A stretch of DNA of 64,000 nt from Pseudohongiella sp. (GCF_011050365.1 NZ_DRFV01000002.1:1-64000), one strand, 5' to 3'. Counted from the stretch's first letter, positions 8,775 through 17,015 are shown. Notes: generated from the letters alone by a model not told the origin. Translations and numbers: made by a program.

Positions 8775-9494
8775 TTGAACACAACAACCGGAGGTCATAT
8801 AAAGGAGTACCGACATCTTATGAGTACAGTGCTGGATCATTTCCAGCACATAAGATTCGATAAGAAACATGCATGGCATCGCTCCATGATTCTCCTTTAT
8901 TGCACAATTATCGAATACGCAGACTCTATCTATGTACTCGTTACCCAGCAAAATAGTGTATCGCTTCCGATTGTTACTCGTTCCATACTCGAAGCATTTG
9001 TAGATCTGATGAATTTATGTGACGACCCGAGCTATGGGAATCACTTGCAAGCTGATGATATTAAAGAGTGGTTGCGCGTTGCTAAGGAGGCCCAGACAAC
9101 TTCCAATCCTTATCTTAAAGAAATGGTAGACGCTGACGGTTTTGACGTACAGGTAATTCAATGGGAAGATGAATTCAAAGCGTTGGGTCACGAGGGATTT
9201 CGCCCGTTAAATCAGATCACAAAGTTCGAGAAGGCCGGTTTAGCAAACGAATACAGGTCCGTATACAACTTCCTTTGCGTACACACACATAACAATTTGA
9301 GGGCGTTACATGAACGCCACATTGAGATCAGTGACGATAAGAGAGATTTTAATATAGTCATTTTTCATGACTTTGATCCCAAACTAATCGAGCAGTACAT
9401 CCCGTTGGTCTGCAGATGCATAATTGAATGCAGCATAAAAGTGCATGCGACTATTGGAACTGGTTATGAGGACGCATTCAAGACCGATCAATAG
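8775..9494 (+). CDS. DUF5677-like protein
   Basis: A 239-residue (or 224-residue) helical protein. Two starts are possible: TTG at 8775, or ATG at 8820 downstream of both a GGAGGT and an AAGGAG; I regard 8820 as equally likely. The segment with IIEYADSIYVLVTQQNSVSL and PIVTRSILEAFVDLMNL is the hallmark of DUF5677 proteins, all-helical proteins of unknown function found scattered in accessory regions, some near defence genes. A conserved-looking NFLCVHTHNNLRALHERH motif follows, with two histidines that could bind metal. It lies 34 bp after the membrane-anchored gene, so the two are probably cotranscribed. Confidence 0.7.
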   Translation: MNTTTGGHIKEYRHLMSTVLDHFQHIRFDKKHAWHRSMILLYCTIIEYADSIYVLVTQQNSVSLPIVTRSILEAFVDLMNLCDDPSYGNHLQADDIKEWLRVAKEAQTTSNPYLKEMVDADGFDVQVIQWEDEFKALGHEGFRPLNQITKFEKAGLANEYRSVYNFLCVHTHNNLRALHERHIEISDDKRDFNIVIFHDFDPKLIEQYIPLVCRCIIECSIKVHATIGTGYEDAFKTDQ

Positions 9495-9601
9495 AGCGTT
9501 GGGTCCACCTTATGGAAACAGGCAGCGACCACAATAGCTACAAGGCAGACCTATGCTTTTAGACGCCAATTCAGGGACTCATTGAGAACAGCAATTGCAA
9601 T

Positions 9602-10282
9602 ATGCATGAACCATTTCTCACCAGCATGGAAACTTCTATGGAAATTGATGAATTCGAGGTGACGCGAATCCATGGAATGAATGCGTTTCGGAGCCTGCAA
9701 TTAGCTTATAAGGTATGGAAAGAATACGATGTGTGCAAGAAACGATCTAACGATGAGACATGGGAGGAAAGGTATCAATCAGCTGATACGACCGGTACTC
9801 GTTTACAGCTACTCGAAACAGAACTCTTTTCTCATCTGTCAGCGGTCATCGTTCTCTACCAAGCTTCGATGGAAGCAATACTCTCCAATGCTGTATCAGA
9901 GAACCAGTCGATAAGCGAAGTGGTTCGAGGAAAGAGCTTTAAAAAAGCCTGGGTCGCAACGCTGAAAGCTATAAATGAGTCTGATGAAGAGTTCATCGAA
10001 TACGAACGTGACTTTTATACTGGCATGCGAATACCTCTGACTCACCTCCACCCAAATACAGACGAAAAGCTACGGAAAGTGCGATTGATCAACTTTGAAA
10101 GGGTTTATAACGGAGTCCGATTTGGGTGGTGGGCTCATGTGAGGATTCTCAGAGGTATGGGACTTTCATCTGGTGACATTGATTCGAACTGGTCATACAT
10201 ATGCAGAGGAGTAAATCTGCCACCAGATCTTTTTCCCGAGAGCCATCCGAATATCAGGCTTGCTTCCGAGAAAAATGACTAG
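9602..10282 (+). CDS. Hypothetical helical protein, 226 aa
   Basis: ATG at 9602; an internal ATG at 9629 is an alternative. The sequence is mostly helical, with an HLSAVIVLYQASMEAILSNA core and a LTHLHPNTDEKLRKVRLINF segment. The pattern of an N-terminal helix bundle followed by a short polar tail resembles abortive-infection or HEPN-like helical proteins, but I do not see a clean R-x4-6-H HEPN motif, so no assignment is made. It follows the DUF5677 gene by about 110 bp on the same strand and may belong to the same unit. Confidence 0.62.
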   Translation: MHEPFLTSMETSMEIDEFEVTRIHGMNAFRSLQLAYKVWKEYDVCKKRSNDETWEERYQSADTTGTRLQLLETELFSHLSAVIVLYQASMEAILSNAVSENQSISEVVRGKSFKKAWVATLKAINESDEEFIEYERDFYTGMRIPLTHLHPNTDEKLRKVRLINFERVYNGVRFGWWAHVRILRGMGLSSGDIDSNWSYICRGVNLPPDLFPESHPNIRLASEKND

Positions 10283-10391
10283 TCGATGAAGCTGAGTGCT
10301 GGAGAAAGAGATATGCGTACTAATCGAGGCTGGCGCTCATCGGTTTCCAAAATACCACCTGACACGGGCTCTCCGCCTTTAAGGATGACTG

Positions 10392-10961
10392 ATGATGGAT
10401 ATAGCAAACGCGATTGTAACTTTACTCGTAGGGTCAGTGGCTATTTTGGTCTATGGGCTATCAAAGCGAGCGGAAAGACGTAATGCAGCAACCATTATTA
10501 TCATGGATATCCGACACGCTGAACAAGTGGTTATGTCCGTCCTCGAGAAAGACAGGATAGATCGTTCAATGCGACGAATTATCATGGAGAATAACTGGGT
10601 AAAATATAAGCACCTTTTCGCGAGCACTTTCTCCAGCGACGATTTCTCTGCTTTCAATAGATTTTTTTATGCTTGTGTTGAGATCGCTGAGTCCAGAGAA
10701 CGAATGATGTCTGTTTTCGAGGAGAATGTCCGGGCGAAATCTCAGTTCATCCAGAATGAAATACTCTCAATTGAGGACCCATCCAGTTCGGAAGGACAGC
10801 AAAAGCGCCACGATATTATCAAACAGGTGGAAGCAGAGATATACGTATTTGAGCCAAACGAACCAAAATTGAGAATCAGGCATAACTTACAAATGATGGG
10901 TCGCCTGTCAACAACAGTGGCTTTCGATAAACTACGTAAGATCGCGGGCAGGAATGCATGA
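10392..10961 (+). CDS. Membrane-anchored hypothetical protein, 189 aa
   Basis: The start is ATG at 10392 or the next codon, ATG at 10395. A single N-terminal transmembrane helix (about residues 6-23, NAIVTLLVGSVAILVYGL) is followed by a basic patch (SKRAERR) that would orient the rest into the cytoplasm. The remainder is helical and charged (FFYACVEIAESRERMMSVFE). No recognised domain. Its topology and size repeat those of the gene at 8103, the first member of this four-gene run. Confidence 0.62.
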   Translation: MMDIANAIVTLLVGSVAILVYGLSKRAERRNAATIIIMDIRHAEQVVMSVLEKDRIDRSMRRIIMENNWVKYKHLFASTFSSDDFSAFNRFFYACVEIAESRERMMSVFEENVRAKSQFIQNEILSIEDPSSSEGQQKRHDIIKQVEAEIYVFEPNEPKLRIRHNLQMMGRLSTTVAFDKLRKIAGRNA

Positions 10962-11200
10962 AGATACATTTCGACATGCTGCCCCGCCCCCTTTCGATCC
11001 TACTTAGGATGCAGCTCAAGCACGCCTTGAGCGCTATTGGCTCGATATAGGCTCTCAACACATGGCCCGATTAACAGTACAGGGACAATTGCGTTGACAG
11101 GCTTCCTGAAAGCTTTTACTGGTGACAACGAAGTGTAATCCCCACTAGCACAACACCATCTACGAACACGCTTGATGGAGGCGGGGATAACCTGACTGCG

Positions 11201-12196
11201 TCAATGTGGGGAGTTAAGACTGAAGTCCTCTGATAGCGCACGATATACGTCTTTGGTGGACTTTAGTAATCCACTTCCACGCTTGCCTTGGTTGTGCCTC
11301 GTCAGGATGTCCACCTTCCTGTTAATTATTTCCGAATCGTTGAAGTTTGTATATTTTATAAGTGGTGCCCATGGCTCAATCGAGCCGTCCTTCCGACGAC
11401 CCAGTGTCTTCTGCAAGTCCAGTACCTTCGGACCGATGTTCAGATCATCAAAACCAAAGCCCAAAAAGATAACTTGTTCTGCTTCTTTTATCCATGCCTG
11501 GATGAGGTCGTATGTAGCAACTTGTCGTTCGTTTATGAGCATGATTTTTTCTCTACACCTATATGCATATTGGTTCCGGTCACTAGGCTCTCGAAACTCA
11601 TATAAATGATTGGAATCTTCACCACCCTGCCATTGGTAATCCATAATACAGCCATAGACGTGAAATATTGATTCGGTCAACTTTTGTAGGAATAGCCGCT
11701 TTTCTTCTGCTGTCCTGAAGATGGAGTTCTGCTGGTTTACCCTCGAAAAAAAGAAAGCTTCTAAGGACGCATCATAATTGAAGGTGATAATTCTCATATT
11801 CAGATGGTAATCTGGGTCTACCAGCTTTTCTACATTAGTGGTTCCAACAACGGCGTTCCACAGCAAGCGATACCAATTCTGAGATTCACTGCCCCCCCTA
11901 TTGAACCTCGATAGGTTTGCGCAAGATAGTAGCACCTGTCCAATACAGATCTTAGACCAGGCAACTAATTCTGGATCATGCTCGTAATGATACAAAAATG
12001 AATCAATGCTTACTGGGTCATAGAACGTCAGCATCTCCTTTATGCGCCTGCCATGGACAGCCGCGTCGTCGTAATCACTTGCGCCCCAGATACTTGCCAC
12101 GCTGATCATCTTGTCTATAAGATCATGTCCCAATGGATAGCCGTAGCCACAACTAGCGCCCGCGCCGAGTATTATTGTCGTTTCCTTGTTAAACAT
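11201..12196 (-). CDS. Stand-alone SIR2-like protein
   Basis: A 331-residue protein with a SIR2-like Rossmann fold. The NAD-binding GAGAS loop is at residues 11-15 (ILGAGASCGYGYPLG), MRIITFNYDASLEAF gives the Asn-Asp pair near 140-142, HVYG supplies the likely catalytic His (about 179), and QVIFLGFGFDDLN (about 243-255) closes the pocket. This is the divergent SIR2_2-type branch rather than protein deacetylases: the zinc-binding cysteines of deacetylases are absent. Members of this branch in bacteria are known anti-phage NAD-degrading effectors, alone or with partner proteins. No obvious partner is adjacent, and the neighbours on both sides are unrecognised. Function as an NADase is inference from motif conservation. 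Confidence 0.82.
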   Translation of the reverse strand: MFNKETTIILGAGASCGYGYPLGHDLIDKMISVASIWGASDYDDAAVHGRRIKEMLTFYDPVSIDSFLYHYEHDPELVAWSKICIGQVLLSCANLSRFNRGGSESQNWYRLLWNAVVGTTNVEKLVDPDYHLNMRIITFNYDASLEAFFFSRVNQQNSIFRTAEEKRLFLQKLTESIFHVYGCIMDYQWQGGEDSNHLYEFREPSDRNQYAYRCREKIMLINERQVATYDLIQAWIKEAEQVIFLGFGFDDLNIGPKVLDLQKTLGRRKDGSIEPWAPLIKYTNFNDSEIINRKVDILTRHNQGKRGSGLLKSTKDVYRALSEDFSLNSPH

Positions 12197-12442
12197 CCAC
12201 GCAGCCTCTATAGTTTAATGGCCTATTGTGGATCACTATTGATGCATATCTCAACCCATGGTCTCTACCGATCCACAAAGAATCCAGCAATGCTGAATGC
12301 ACCCTCATGCCTCTTGCCAATCGCGTGCCTACACCCCTGCAGCCAGCAGTTCGTCATGAATGAGCTTCACAGCAAATGCAACATTGTCCAAGTCTTTGCG
12401 TGAATCCTTGAAATAACATTTGTACGTCATCTGGACAGGATA

Positions 12443-12772
12443 TTGCATGATAGCTCGCGTATTGAGAATGGATCAGCAATCTATGTGGGCATCTCAAGAA
12501 TAGTTATTGCGCGTCTGCGGCAGCATGTATTCGGGAAAACTCATTTCGATGCCAGTCTTGGTTTTCGCATTGCGAGTGAGAGGTGTAATAGCCAAGTGGA
12601 TACTAAGCTTACTCGAGCAAAAGCAATGGCAGACCCCCTCTTCGGTGTATCATTTGTCGAGGCTCAGACCTACCTGAGATCATTACAAGTCGCCACTGTC
12701 TCTATTGATAATCCTCTCGAGCTATATGTATTCGAGGCGTATTGCGCCATCGAACTCGATACGCATCAATGA
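12443..12772 (+). pseudogene. Decayed GIY-YIG family gene
   Basis: The 109-residue frame starts at a TTG with no ribosome-binding site and contains the middle of a GIY-YIG domain: SAIYVGISRIVIARLRQHVF followed by GKTHFDASLGFRIAS and a C-terminal LELYVFEAYCAIELDT. In this group I expect a Trp-Asn-x-Phe-x-x-His ending. Here an in-frame TGA (12770-12772) stands where the Trp would be, and NSFETH then TAA follow in the same frame. Upstream the frame is open back to a TGA at 12401-12403, with no start codon giving a normal N-terminus. I read this as a remnant, with moderate certainty. Confidence 0.55.
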
Positions 12773-12997
12773 AACTCATTTGAAACTCATTAAGAGTATT
12801 TGAGGGCTGATTTAACCTCTGATGGGAGGACTGGGGGCGTACTGGAAGGAACGATGCTGACAGAGCCTGTGAGAGCGCTTATGAGCTATTACAATGATTG
12901 GCAAACGATCTGGCGGAGATGATTTACGGAAGTAGCTCACCTATTGAGACCGAGCTACCTCTTAATCACAAATTCATAAAAGTAATCAACTAGTACA

Positions 12998-13450
12998 TTA
13001 AAATCTGAATTCCATTAGCAATTGAATTACCTGCACCGTACCTAATGTGCTCAGACCCAATTCATTCGCGCTTTGATTCTCTTCAGCGTTCAAATCTTCC
13101 GACTCACCCCGCATTCCACTCAGACCATACCTATCCATGAACGTATTGAAATTGTTCACTACAGAGCATGCATCCAATGCTTCAAGGGATTTTCCCTCAA
13201 CATGCATGAGCTGGAGGCACTCTTTCATCTTTCTATTTATGCCCGCCAGCTCGCTTACATAGGCGGACATGCGCAGATGACGAGGATCGATATTGAACGT
13301 TGCCGAAGCAATATCTCCATCTACTCCCAAAGCTTTCCGGACTGCTGACTCCAGCAATGCTGCTCGACTCTCCGCCGCGTACGATACGGAAACTGCGAAA
13401 GTTGCTGTCACCAGTATCAAGCTTACCCATAGTACCTTTATCCTTTTCAA
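12998..13450 (-). CDS. Exported hypothetical protein, 150 aa
   Basis: A 150-residue protein with an N-terminal signal peptide (MKRIKVLWVSLILVTATFAV, then SVSYAAE, likely cleaved after YAA). The mature part has two cysteines (MKECLQLMH and LDACSVVNN) that could form one disulfide. It has no recognisable domain. Periplasmic localisation is the only supported statement. It is flanked by an empty stretch on one side and another small exported protein on the other. Confidence 0.62.
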   Translation of the reverse strand: MKRIKVLWVSLILVTATFAVSVSYAAESRAALLESAVRKALGVDGDIASATFNIDPRHLRMSAYVSELAGINRKMKECLQLMHVEGKSLEALDACSVVNNFNTFMDRYGLSGMRGESEDLNAEENQSANELGLSTLGTVQVIQLLMEFRF

Positions 13451-13691
13451 TTCTTCCCCCTTTTGAATGCTTTCTGACTATTTGTTTCGTTGATATATAT
13501 CGCCAAGTTACGCTCTCGGACGCGTTCCTGGGAATCCCATAGCACGCTGGCTGATCACTTTCGTATACATGTTCGTTTTAGGTCTACATCGGCTATGGGC
13601 CTGTGGTTTTCATTTAGCAATATCATCTCGGAAAGCGACGCCCGTGAAGCAGACTCAGCGTTATGGCTCTCATATGGAATAACTATCCACA

Positions 13692-14114
13692 TCAGCCTTG
13701 AGGGTCACTATTTACAAGTTGGACTGTGTAGCCTTGCTCATTACCGCTTGCGCGGATGATATATGTAATCTTACCCAGGTCACCAGTGAACACCCGGAAG
13801 GGATACTCACATCTTCGAATTACACCATTCATGCTCACTTCTTTGACTTGATCGAAATGAAAGCTGCCAATGTCGACGGGGAAATCTCCAACCATCGCCG
13901 TCACAAGCTCATGAGTGGTGCCGAGAATAGCGGGGTTATCACATGTTGGAAGACCACCTTCCGTCCCTTGAGCTGCCAGGGGGCCATGAATCAGCGCTAT
14001 TGAGAACGGTATTAAGCAATTCATCCTCTTCACTAGATTTATCATCGGCATGGTAATTGTCTCTATTGTTAAGTAATTACTTTGCAAATTAAAGACAAAC
14101 TCAGTTCGTGTCAA
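13692..14114 (-). CDS. Exported hypothetical protein, about 118-140 aa
   Basis: The longest frame starts at 14114, but the signal peptide begins later, at ATG 14051 or 14045 (MINLVKRMNCLIPFSIALIH, cleavage near LAAQG), so I prefer one of these. The mature domain holds two cysteines (PTCDNPAIL and IRRCEYPF) and a beta-rich C-terminus (GKITYIIRASGNEQGYTVQL). The family is unknown; a small periplasmic protein with one disulfide is the best description. Confidence 0.55.
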   Translation of the reverse strand: MTRTEFVFNLQSNYLTIETITMPMINLVKRMNCLIPFSIALIHGPLAAQGTEGGLPTCDNPAILGTTHELVTAMVGDFPVDIGSFHFDQVKEVSMNGVIRRCEYPFRVFTGDLGKITYIIRASGNEQGYTVQLVNSDPQG

Positions 14115-14151
14115 GCAATTGCTTTACAAGCAAAAATCATGAGCTGAGCGA

Positions 14152-14424
14152 ATGAATTCACTAGCACCATATCTTGATGAATTGAAGAAAATGAAGGAAC
14201 TGGGATCAGATGCTGAATTGGCCAGATTCCTCGGTGTTTCAAGAACTCATATCAGTCAAATTCGGTCGGGTATACATATGGGCGAATTGCTTTGTTTTGA
14301 GCTGGCTCTTATGCTTAAAAGGAAACCTATTGAGCTACTGGCCTTGAACAGAGCGATTCGCAGCAAGGATTCACGCCTGAAACGCTACTGGCTGGATATA
14401 CACTCCCAATGCATGGCCAAGTAG
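14152..14424 (+). CDS. Small helix-turn-helix regulator (DUF3693/phage-repressor-like)
   Basis: A 90-residue DNA-binding protein. Residues 17-45 form a Cro/CI-type helix-turn-helix (GSDAELARFLGVSRTHISQI). The tail (LCFELALMLKRKPIELLALN) matches the short dimerisation segment of DUF3693-like regulators encoded by filamentous phages and related small mobile elements. It lies near a rolling-circle-type Rep gene and an AlpA regulator, so it is probably the maintenance repressor of that element. Its targets may include the AT-rich region immediately downstream. Confidence 0.75.
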   Translation: MNSLAPYLDELKKMKELGSDAELARFLGVSRTHISQIRSGIHMGELLCFELALMLKRKPIELLALNRAIRSKDSRLKRYWLDIHSQCMAK

Positions 14425-14632
14425 CTGCATTGAGAGTATCAGGCTCATAAGCTCTCTGAGAGCTTTTACTGAGTACGAAATAATTCATTGATCTCGATAA
14501 CATGAATTTGTGTTTCGTGCGCCAGCAACATACCGATATCGTAGTCAATTTCGAAATTCTGAGCGTTGTTTCAATGCAACTTAAATTCAATCTGACATAG
14601 TCCGCTTAGCAGGTGTACCGAGAACGCAATTA
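14425..14632. other. Non-coding spacer of the mobile module
   Basis: No credible gene. Near 14449-14466 the sequence tctctgagagct forms a short hairpin just after the HTH gene and could be a weak terminator, but it has no T-run. Confidence 0.3.
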
Positions 14633-14830
14633 GTGATTTTCGATCATGGACATGTGTGCGTTGTGGAGCTGGAGGGTACGATTAATGGAGGCTCATCGAG
14701 TTATTGTCATTCTAGTCGAGCTATTATGTACAAGGATAAGCGTCTGCAGGAGTATCGGCTCGATATAAGTTCTGAAGATATTGTTGATGGGTTAATTAGA
14801 ACAATGTCGCTCGAACGTAATGTAATGTAA
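14633..14830 (+). CDS. Doubtful small ORF, 65 aa
   Basis: GTG start without a clear ribosome-binding site. The protein (VELEGTINGGSSSYCHSSRA; YRLDISSEDIVDGLIRTMSL) has plausible codon content but no family resemblance. It is included because it is the only open frame between the HTH regulator and the AT-rich gap. It could equally be non-coding. Confidence 0.25.
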   Translation: MIFDHGHVCVVELEGTINGGSSSYCHSSRAIMYKDKRLQEYRLDISSEDIVDGLIRTMSLERNVM

Positions 14831-15220
14831 TTATCTTTCATAGGCTGTATCACACAGTTCATACACTAGATTTACTTAATATGACTTAATAGTATCAGTT
14901 AGTAATGTTCATCAGATAACTGGTATATTCATATTAGATCTTGCTTATATCCGACTATTTAAAGATCCATTAAGAATATAATATTCATATGTATACACAC
15001 ATAATGATGAGTATTAGTTAATATAAATTCCTCAGAATACTATATGTATAGATAATAACTGTCTCTAGGCGCTCTGATTAAAAACACCTTTACTTTATAG
15101 CTATGGTAACGATTCGAAGATAACCGATCGGAGACCGCGAGACCTTCACAGCACGCCAGCTGTTTTGTTATGCAATGTTATTTATGCTTTTCTGTTTAAT
15201 CTATTTAGTCGACTTTTTAT
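14831..15220. other. Very AT-rich non-coding region, possible replication origin
   Basis: About 390 bp without any gene, dominated by A/T and short palindromic TATA-like words (TTAATATGACTTAATA, AATATAATATTCATATG, ATACTATATGTATAG). It lies directly downstream of the HUH-type Rep gene and near the HTH regulator. Small rolling-circle or excising elements often place origin or regulatory sequences in such a position. No clear Rep nick hairpin could be picked out by eye, so the origin call is tentative. Confidence 0.4.
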
Positions 15221-15223
15221 TGG

Positions 15224-15874
15224 TTATTTCTTGTTTTGATGAAAGTAGCCCAATATGACCCGCTCTGAACGACAATATGTATCCTTTAGTGCGTACTCTA
15301 CCGGGTCGTATTCAGGATCCATTTCATCCACGCCCACAAAGCGCATTTGTTGAGCGTGAGTAACTTTCTTCCAGTGCTCTTCGATTAATTTTGGCAACAT
15401 TCCCCCTGGCATCTTTAATTGGCAATGGTCCTTGAGACACGGTTCCTGAAAGAGACAGTGCACATGGAGACCTCCGCTTAAGTGCTCCTCCAGCACAAAC
15501 ACTACGCTTACGGAGTTTTCCGCATATTTTACAGCGTGCTTGCCATACATCTTCTTGTTTACACGCTGCATGAGGTTACTAAGCTTGGCTTGCGCCACTG
15601 ATTCGCTTGTAATAGTGACAGGAAAAGTCAGAGTGATGTGATGCGCATATGCATACTGCTTCAGCCATTTTTCTGTGCTTTGCTTATGTACTTTCATTGA
15701 GCACGGATAATGCAATTGCTCCAACTTCCGTCTCTTGTCGTCGCGATACTTTTTAGCCGTGTATGCTCTGACTTCAGCGAGAAGATGGTCTTGAGATTGC
15801 TTAGAGATTTTGATCTTTTCTTTAAATTTAATAGTTCGAGTTCGATTATTAGTCATAAATGTTTCTGCAGCCAA
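15224..15874 (-). CDS. HUH-type rolling-circle replication initiator
   Basis: A 216-residue protein with the three motifs of single-stranded-DNA-nicking HUH endonucleases in order: motif 1 HHITLTF (about residues 78-84), motif 2 GLHVHCLF with the metal-binding His-hydrophobic-His (137-139), and motif 3 EYALKDTY with the YxxK nucleophile arrangement (Tyr194, Lys197). This predicts Rep activity that nicks an origin and becomes covalently bound to it. A TTG start at 15874 has a GGAAG ribosome-binding site seven bases upstream; an ATG at 15856 is the alternative but lacks one. The length is short for plasmid Reps but usual for filamentous-phage or satellite proteins. It sits between an AT-rich gap and an alpA-like gene. 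Confidence 0.75.
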   Translation of the reverse strand: MAAETFMTNNRTRTIKFKEKIKISKQSQDHLLAEVRAYTAKKYRDDKRRKLEQLHYPCSMKVHKQSTEKWLKQYAYAHHITLTFPVTITSESVAQAKLSNLMQRVNKKMYGKHAVKYAENSVSVVFVLEEHLSGGLHVHCLFQEPCLKDHCQLKMPGGMLPKLIEEHWKKVTHAQQMRFVGVDEMDPEYDPVEYALKDTYCRSERVILGYFHQNKK

Positions 15875-16227
15875 AATTGCGCTTCCAATTGGGTTCAGAG
15901 CTATTTATTATTCAGGGGGTTAAAATCCGTCACAGGGGTTCAGAAGTGGGAAGCAGCAGGGATACGAAATGTGCGACTGAGGCCGCAGCCACAAATGCAC
16001 TGACCAGACGAAGGTTGCTGCAGAGGCATATTCGAGAGCAAATACTCCCCGATTGGTGCCCCAATGGCGGTTGCGATGTTTGTAGAGCCGAGGAGATCCG
16101 CGCATGTATGCGCTACAAAGCACTGGCTGGGACGCTAAATGCCCTGAAAGTAAAGTCTCCGCGCGGGAAAGTCGGTACCTGGCAGGGCACAATGGTCAAG
16201 AATCTGTTTAAGGACGACACCCCATAA
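15859..16227 (+). pseudogene. Open frame with a recombinase-like tail, probable remnant
   Basis: The frame overlaps the start of the rep gene, so its N-terminal part is unlikely to be real. The last 60 residues look protein-like (DWCPNGGCDVCRAEEIRACM and LNALKVKSPRGKVGTWQGTM). The LNALKVKSPRGK..TWQ..MVKNLF pattern resembles the end of the recombinase domain of large serine recombinases or integrase-associated proteins. There is no good start codon or ribosome-binding site. I treat it as a possible fragment of a lost recombination gene. Confidence 0.3.
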
Positions 16228-16411
16228 GGCTATCGGCGAATGAAAATCGATTCTGGCGTCGCTCACTTCGATATCTGGCTGTTGTCGTGACGCAATCTGC
16301 AGATGCCGGATCCATCGTTGTCGATATTGCGACCCCAAGACTTGCTTTAATGTGCGAGAAAAACCAGATCCCGATCTAAGCAATCAAAGTAAGTCTTGCA
16401 AAGCGGTTTAA

Positions 16412-16666
16412 TCAATGACCAAATTTCCTTGTTTCTTGGATACTTATAACTATCTGTTTCACTTCCTCATTGCTTGCTCCAGCTATGATGGCAGTCTGAA
16501 GCTTAGCCACCTCGTGCTCCGGAAAAACTGAAGTTCTCTCTCCCAGCTTCACTGGAGGCGGAAAAGTACCCTCGTTGATCATGTTGTAAATTGTGGCTTT
16601 CGAGACCCCCATCCGCTTTGTCACGTCGGGCATTCTCAATAGGTGTATCGGGGTGGATTGGTTCAT
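16412..16666 (-). CDS. AlpA-family phage regulatory protein
   Basis: An 84-residue winged-helix/MerR-like DNA-binding protein. HLLRMPDVTKRMGVSKATIY followed by NMINEGTFPPPVKLGERTSV is the AlpA signature (recognition helix about residues 17-30). AlpA proteins activate integrase or excisionase expression in P4-like satellites and tRNA-borne islands. An excellent AAGGAGG lies just before the ATG, and the gene reads away from the attachment site 250 bp away. No integrase is found beside it here; it may lie at the other island end outside the window. Confidence 0.88.
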   Translation of the reverse strand: MNQSTPIHLLRMPDVTKRMGVSKATIYNMINEGTFPPPVKLGERTSVFPEHEVAKLQTAIIAGASNEEVKQIVISIQETRKFGH

Positions 16667-16917
16667 ATCGTTCCTCCTTAAACCTTTATTTATTCAAGGA
16701 GACGATCTACCTATTCAGGGGATAGTGGCTCACTCACAATTCGAGTGGCAAAAAGACATAAAAAGGGGGATTTCAGATGAGACAGTCTTGTGGGATAATA
16801 CTGTCATTGATTCTTGCGTATAATAGACAGTATGGTTTGATGTAACACTACTTGTAACATCAAACCAATACGATTTAATTTAAACCCTTTAATTTCAAAG
16901 TATTACAAGGTTAATCA
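16667..16917. promoter_or_regulatory. Regulatory region upstream of alpA with an 11-bp inverted repeat
   Basis: TGGTTTGATGT (16833-16843) and its exact complement ACATCAAACCA (16857-16867) are separated by 13 bp. They lie between the alpA start and the tRNA-Phe fragment. Such a palindrome suits an AlpA, repressor or integrase arm site. A TATAAT hexamer occurs at 16819-16824 and could drive transcription on the plus strand. No gene is present here. Confidence 0.45.
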
Positions 16918-16937
16918 GATTCCGCCCCTGGGCACCA
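16918..16937 (+). other. tRNA-Phe 3'-end fragment, probable right attachment site (attR)
   Basis: The 20 bp GATTCCGCCCCTGGGCACCA equal the T-stem, acceptor strand and CCA of a typical gammaproteobacterial tRNA-Phe. The rest of the tRNA is missing upstream, where AT-rich island sequence begins. A rho-independent terminator follows directly, as behind an ordinary tRNA gene. This is what an island inserted at the 3' end of tRNA-Phe leaves at its distal border. The intact tRNA would be beyond the left edge of the window. Confidence 0.72.
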
Positions 16938-16942
16938 TATAC

Positions 16943-16972
16943 AAAAAGCCTCGCGTACGCGGGGCTTTTTTT
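16943..16972 (+). terminator. Rho-independent terminator behind the tRNA-Phe fragment
   Basis: GCCTCGCG and CGCGGGGC form an 8-bp stem (one G-T pair) flanked by AAAAA on the left and seven T on the right. It was probably the original terminator of the tRNA-Phe gene, now separated from it by the island. The A and T flanks would also let it work in reverse. Confidence 0.8.
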
Positions 16973-16973
16973 A

Positions 16974-17010
16974 TGATGCCCGGGGGCGGATGAGAACCAC
17001 CGATCTGGTT
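16974..17010 (-). repeat. Inverted tRNA-like fragment, copy 1
   Basis: Read on the minus strand this 37-bp sequence resembles a tRNA-Phe T-arm plus acceptor end: GGTGGTTCTCATCCGCCCCC followed by GGGCATCAT. The loop (TTCTCAT for TTCGATT) and the CCA (now TCA) are altered. A near-identical copy lies at 17229-17265 in the same orientation. The left part also pairs with the attR fragment 16921-16939, giving a large nested inverted repeat around the terminator. Confidence 0.6.
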
Positions 17011-17015
17011 CCGAC

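Noticed and set aside
9602-10282. HEPN toxin
   Set aside because: Helical composition fits, but the R-x4-6-H catalytic motif is not evident and there is no nucleotidyltransferase partner.
16135-16383. An 82-aa minus-strand frame between rep and alpA
   Set aside because: No ribosome-binding site, no domain, and overlaps a more protein-like frame on the other strand.
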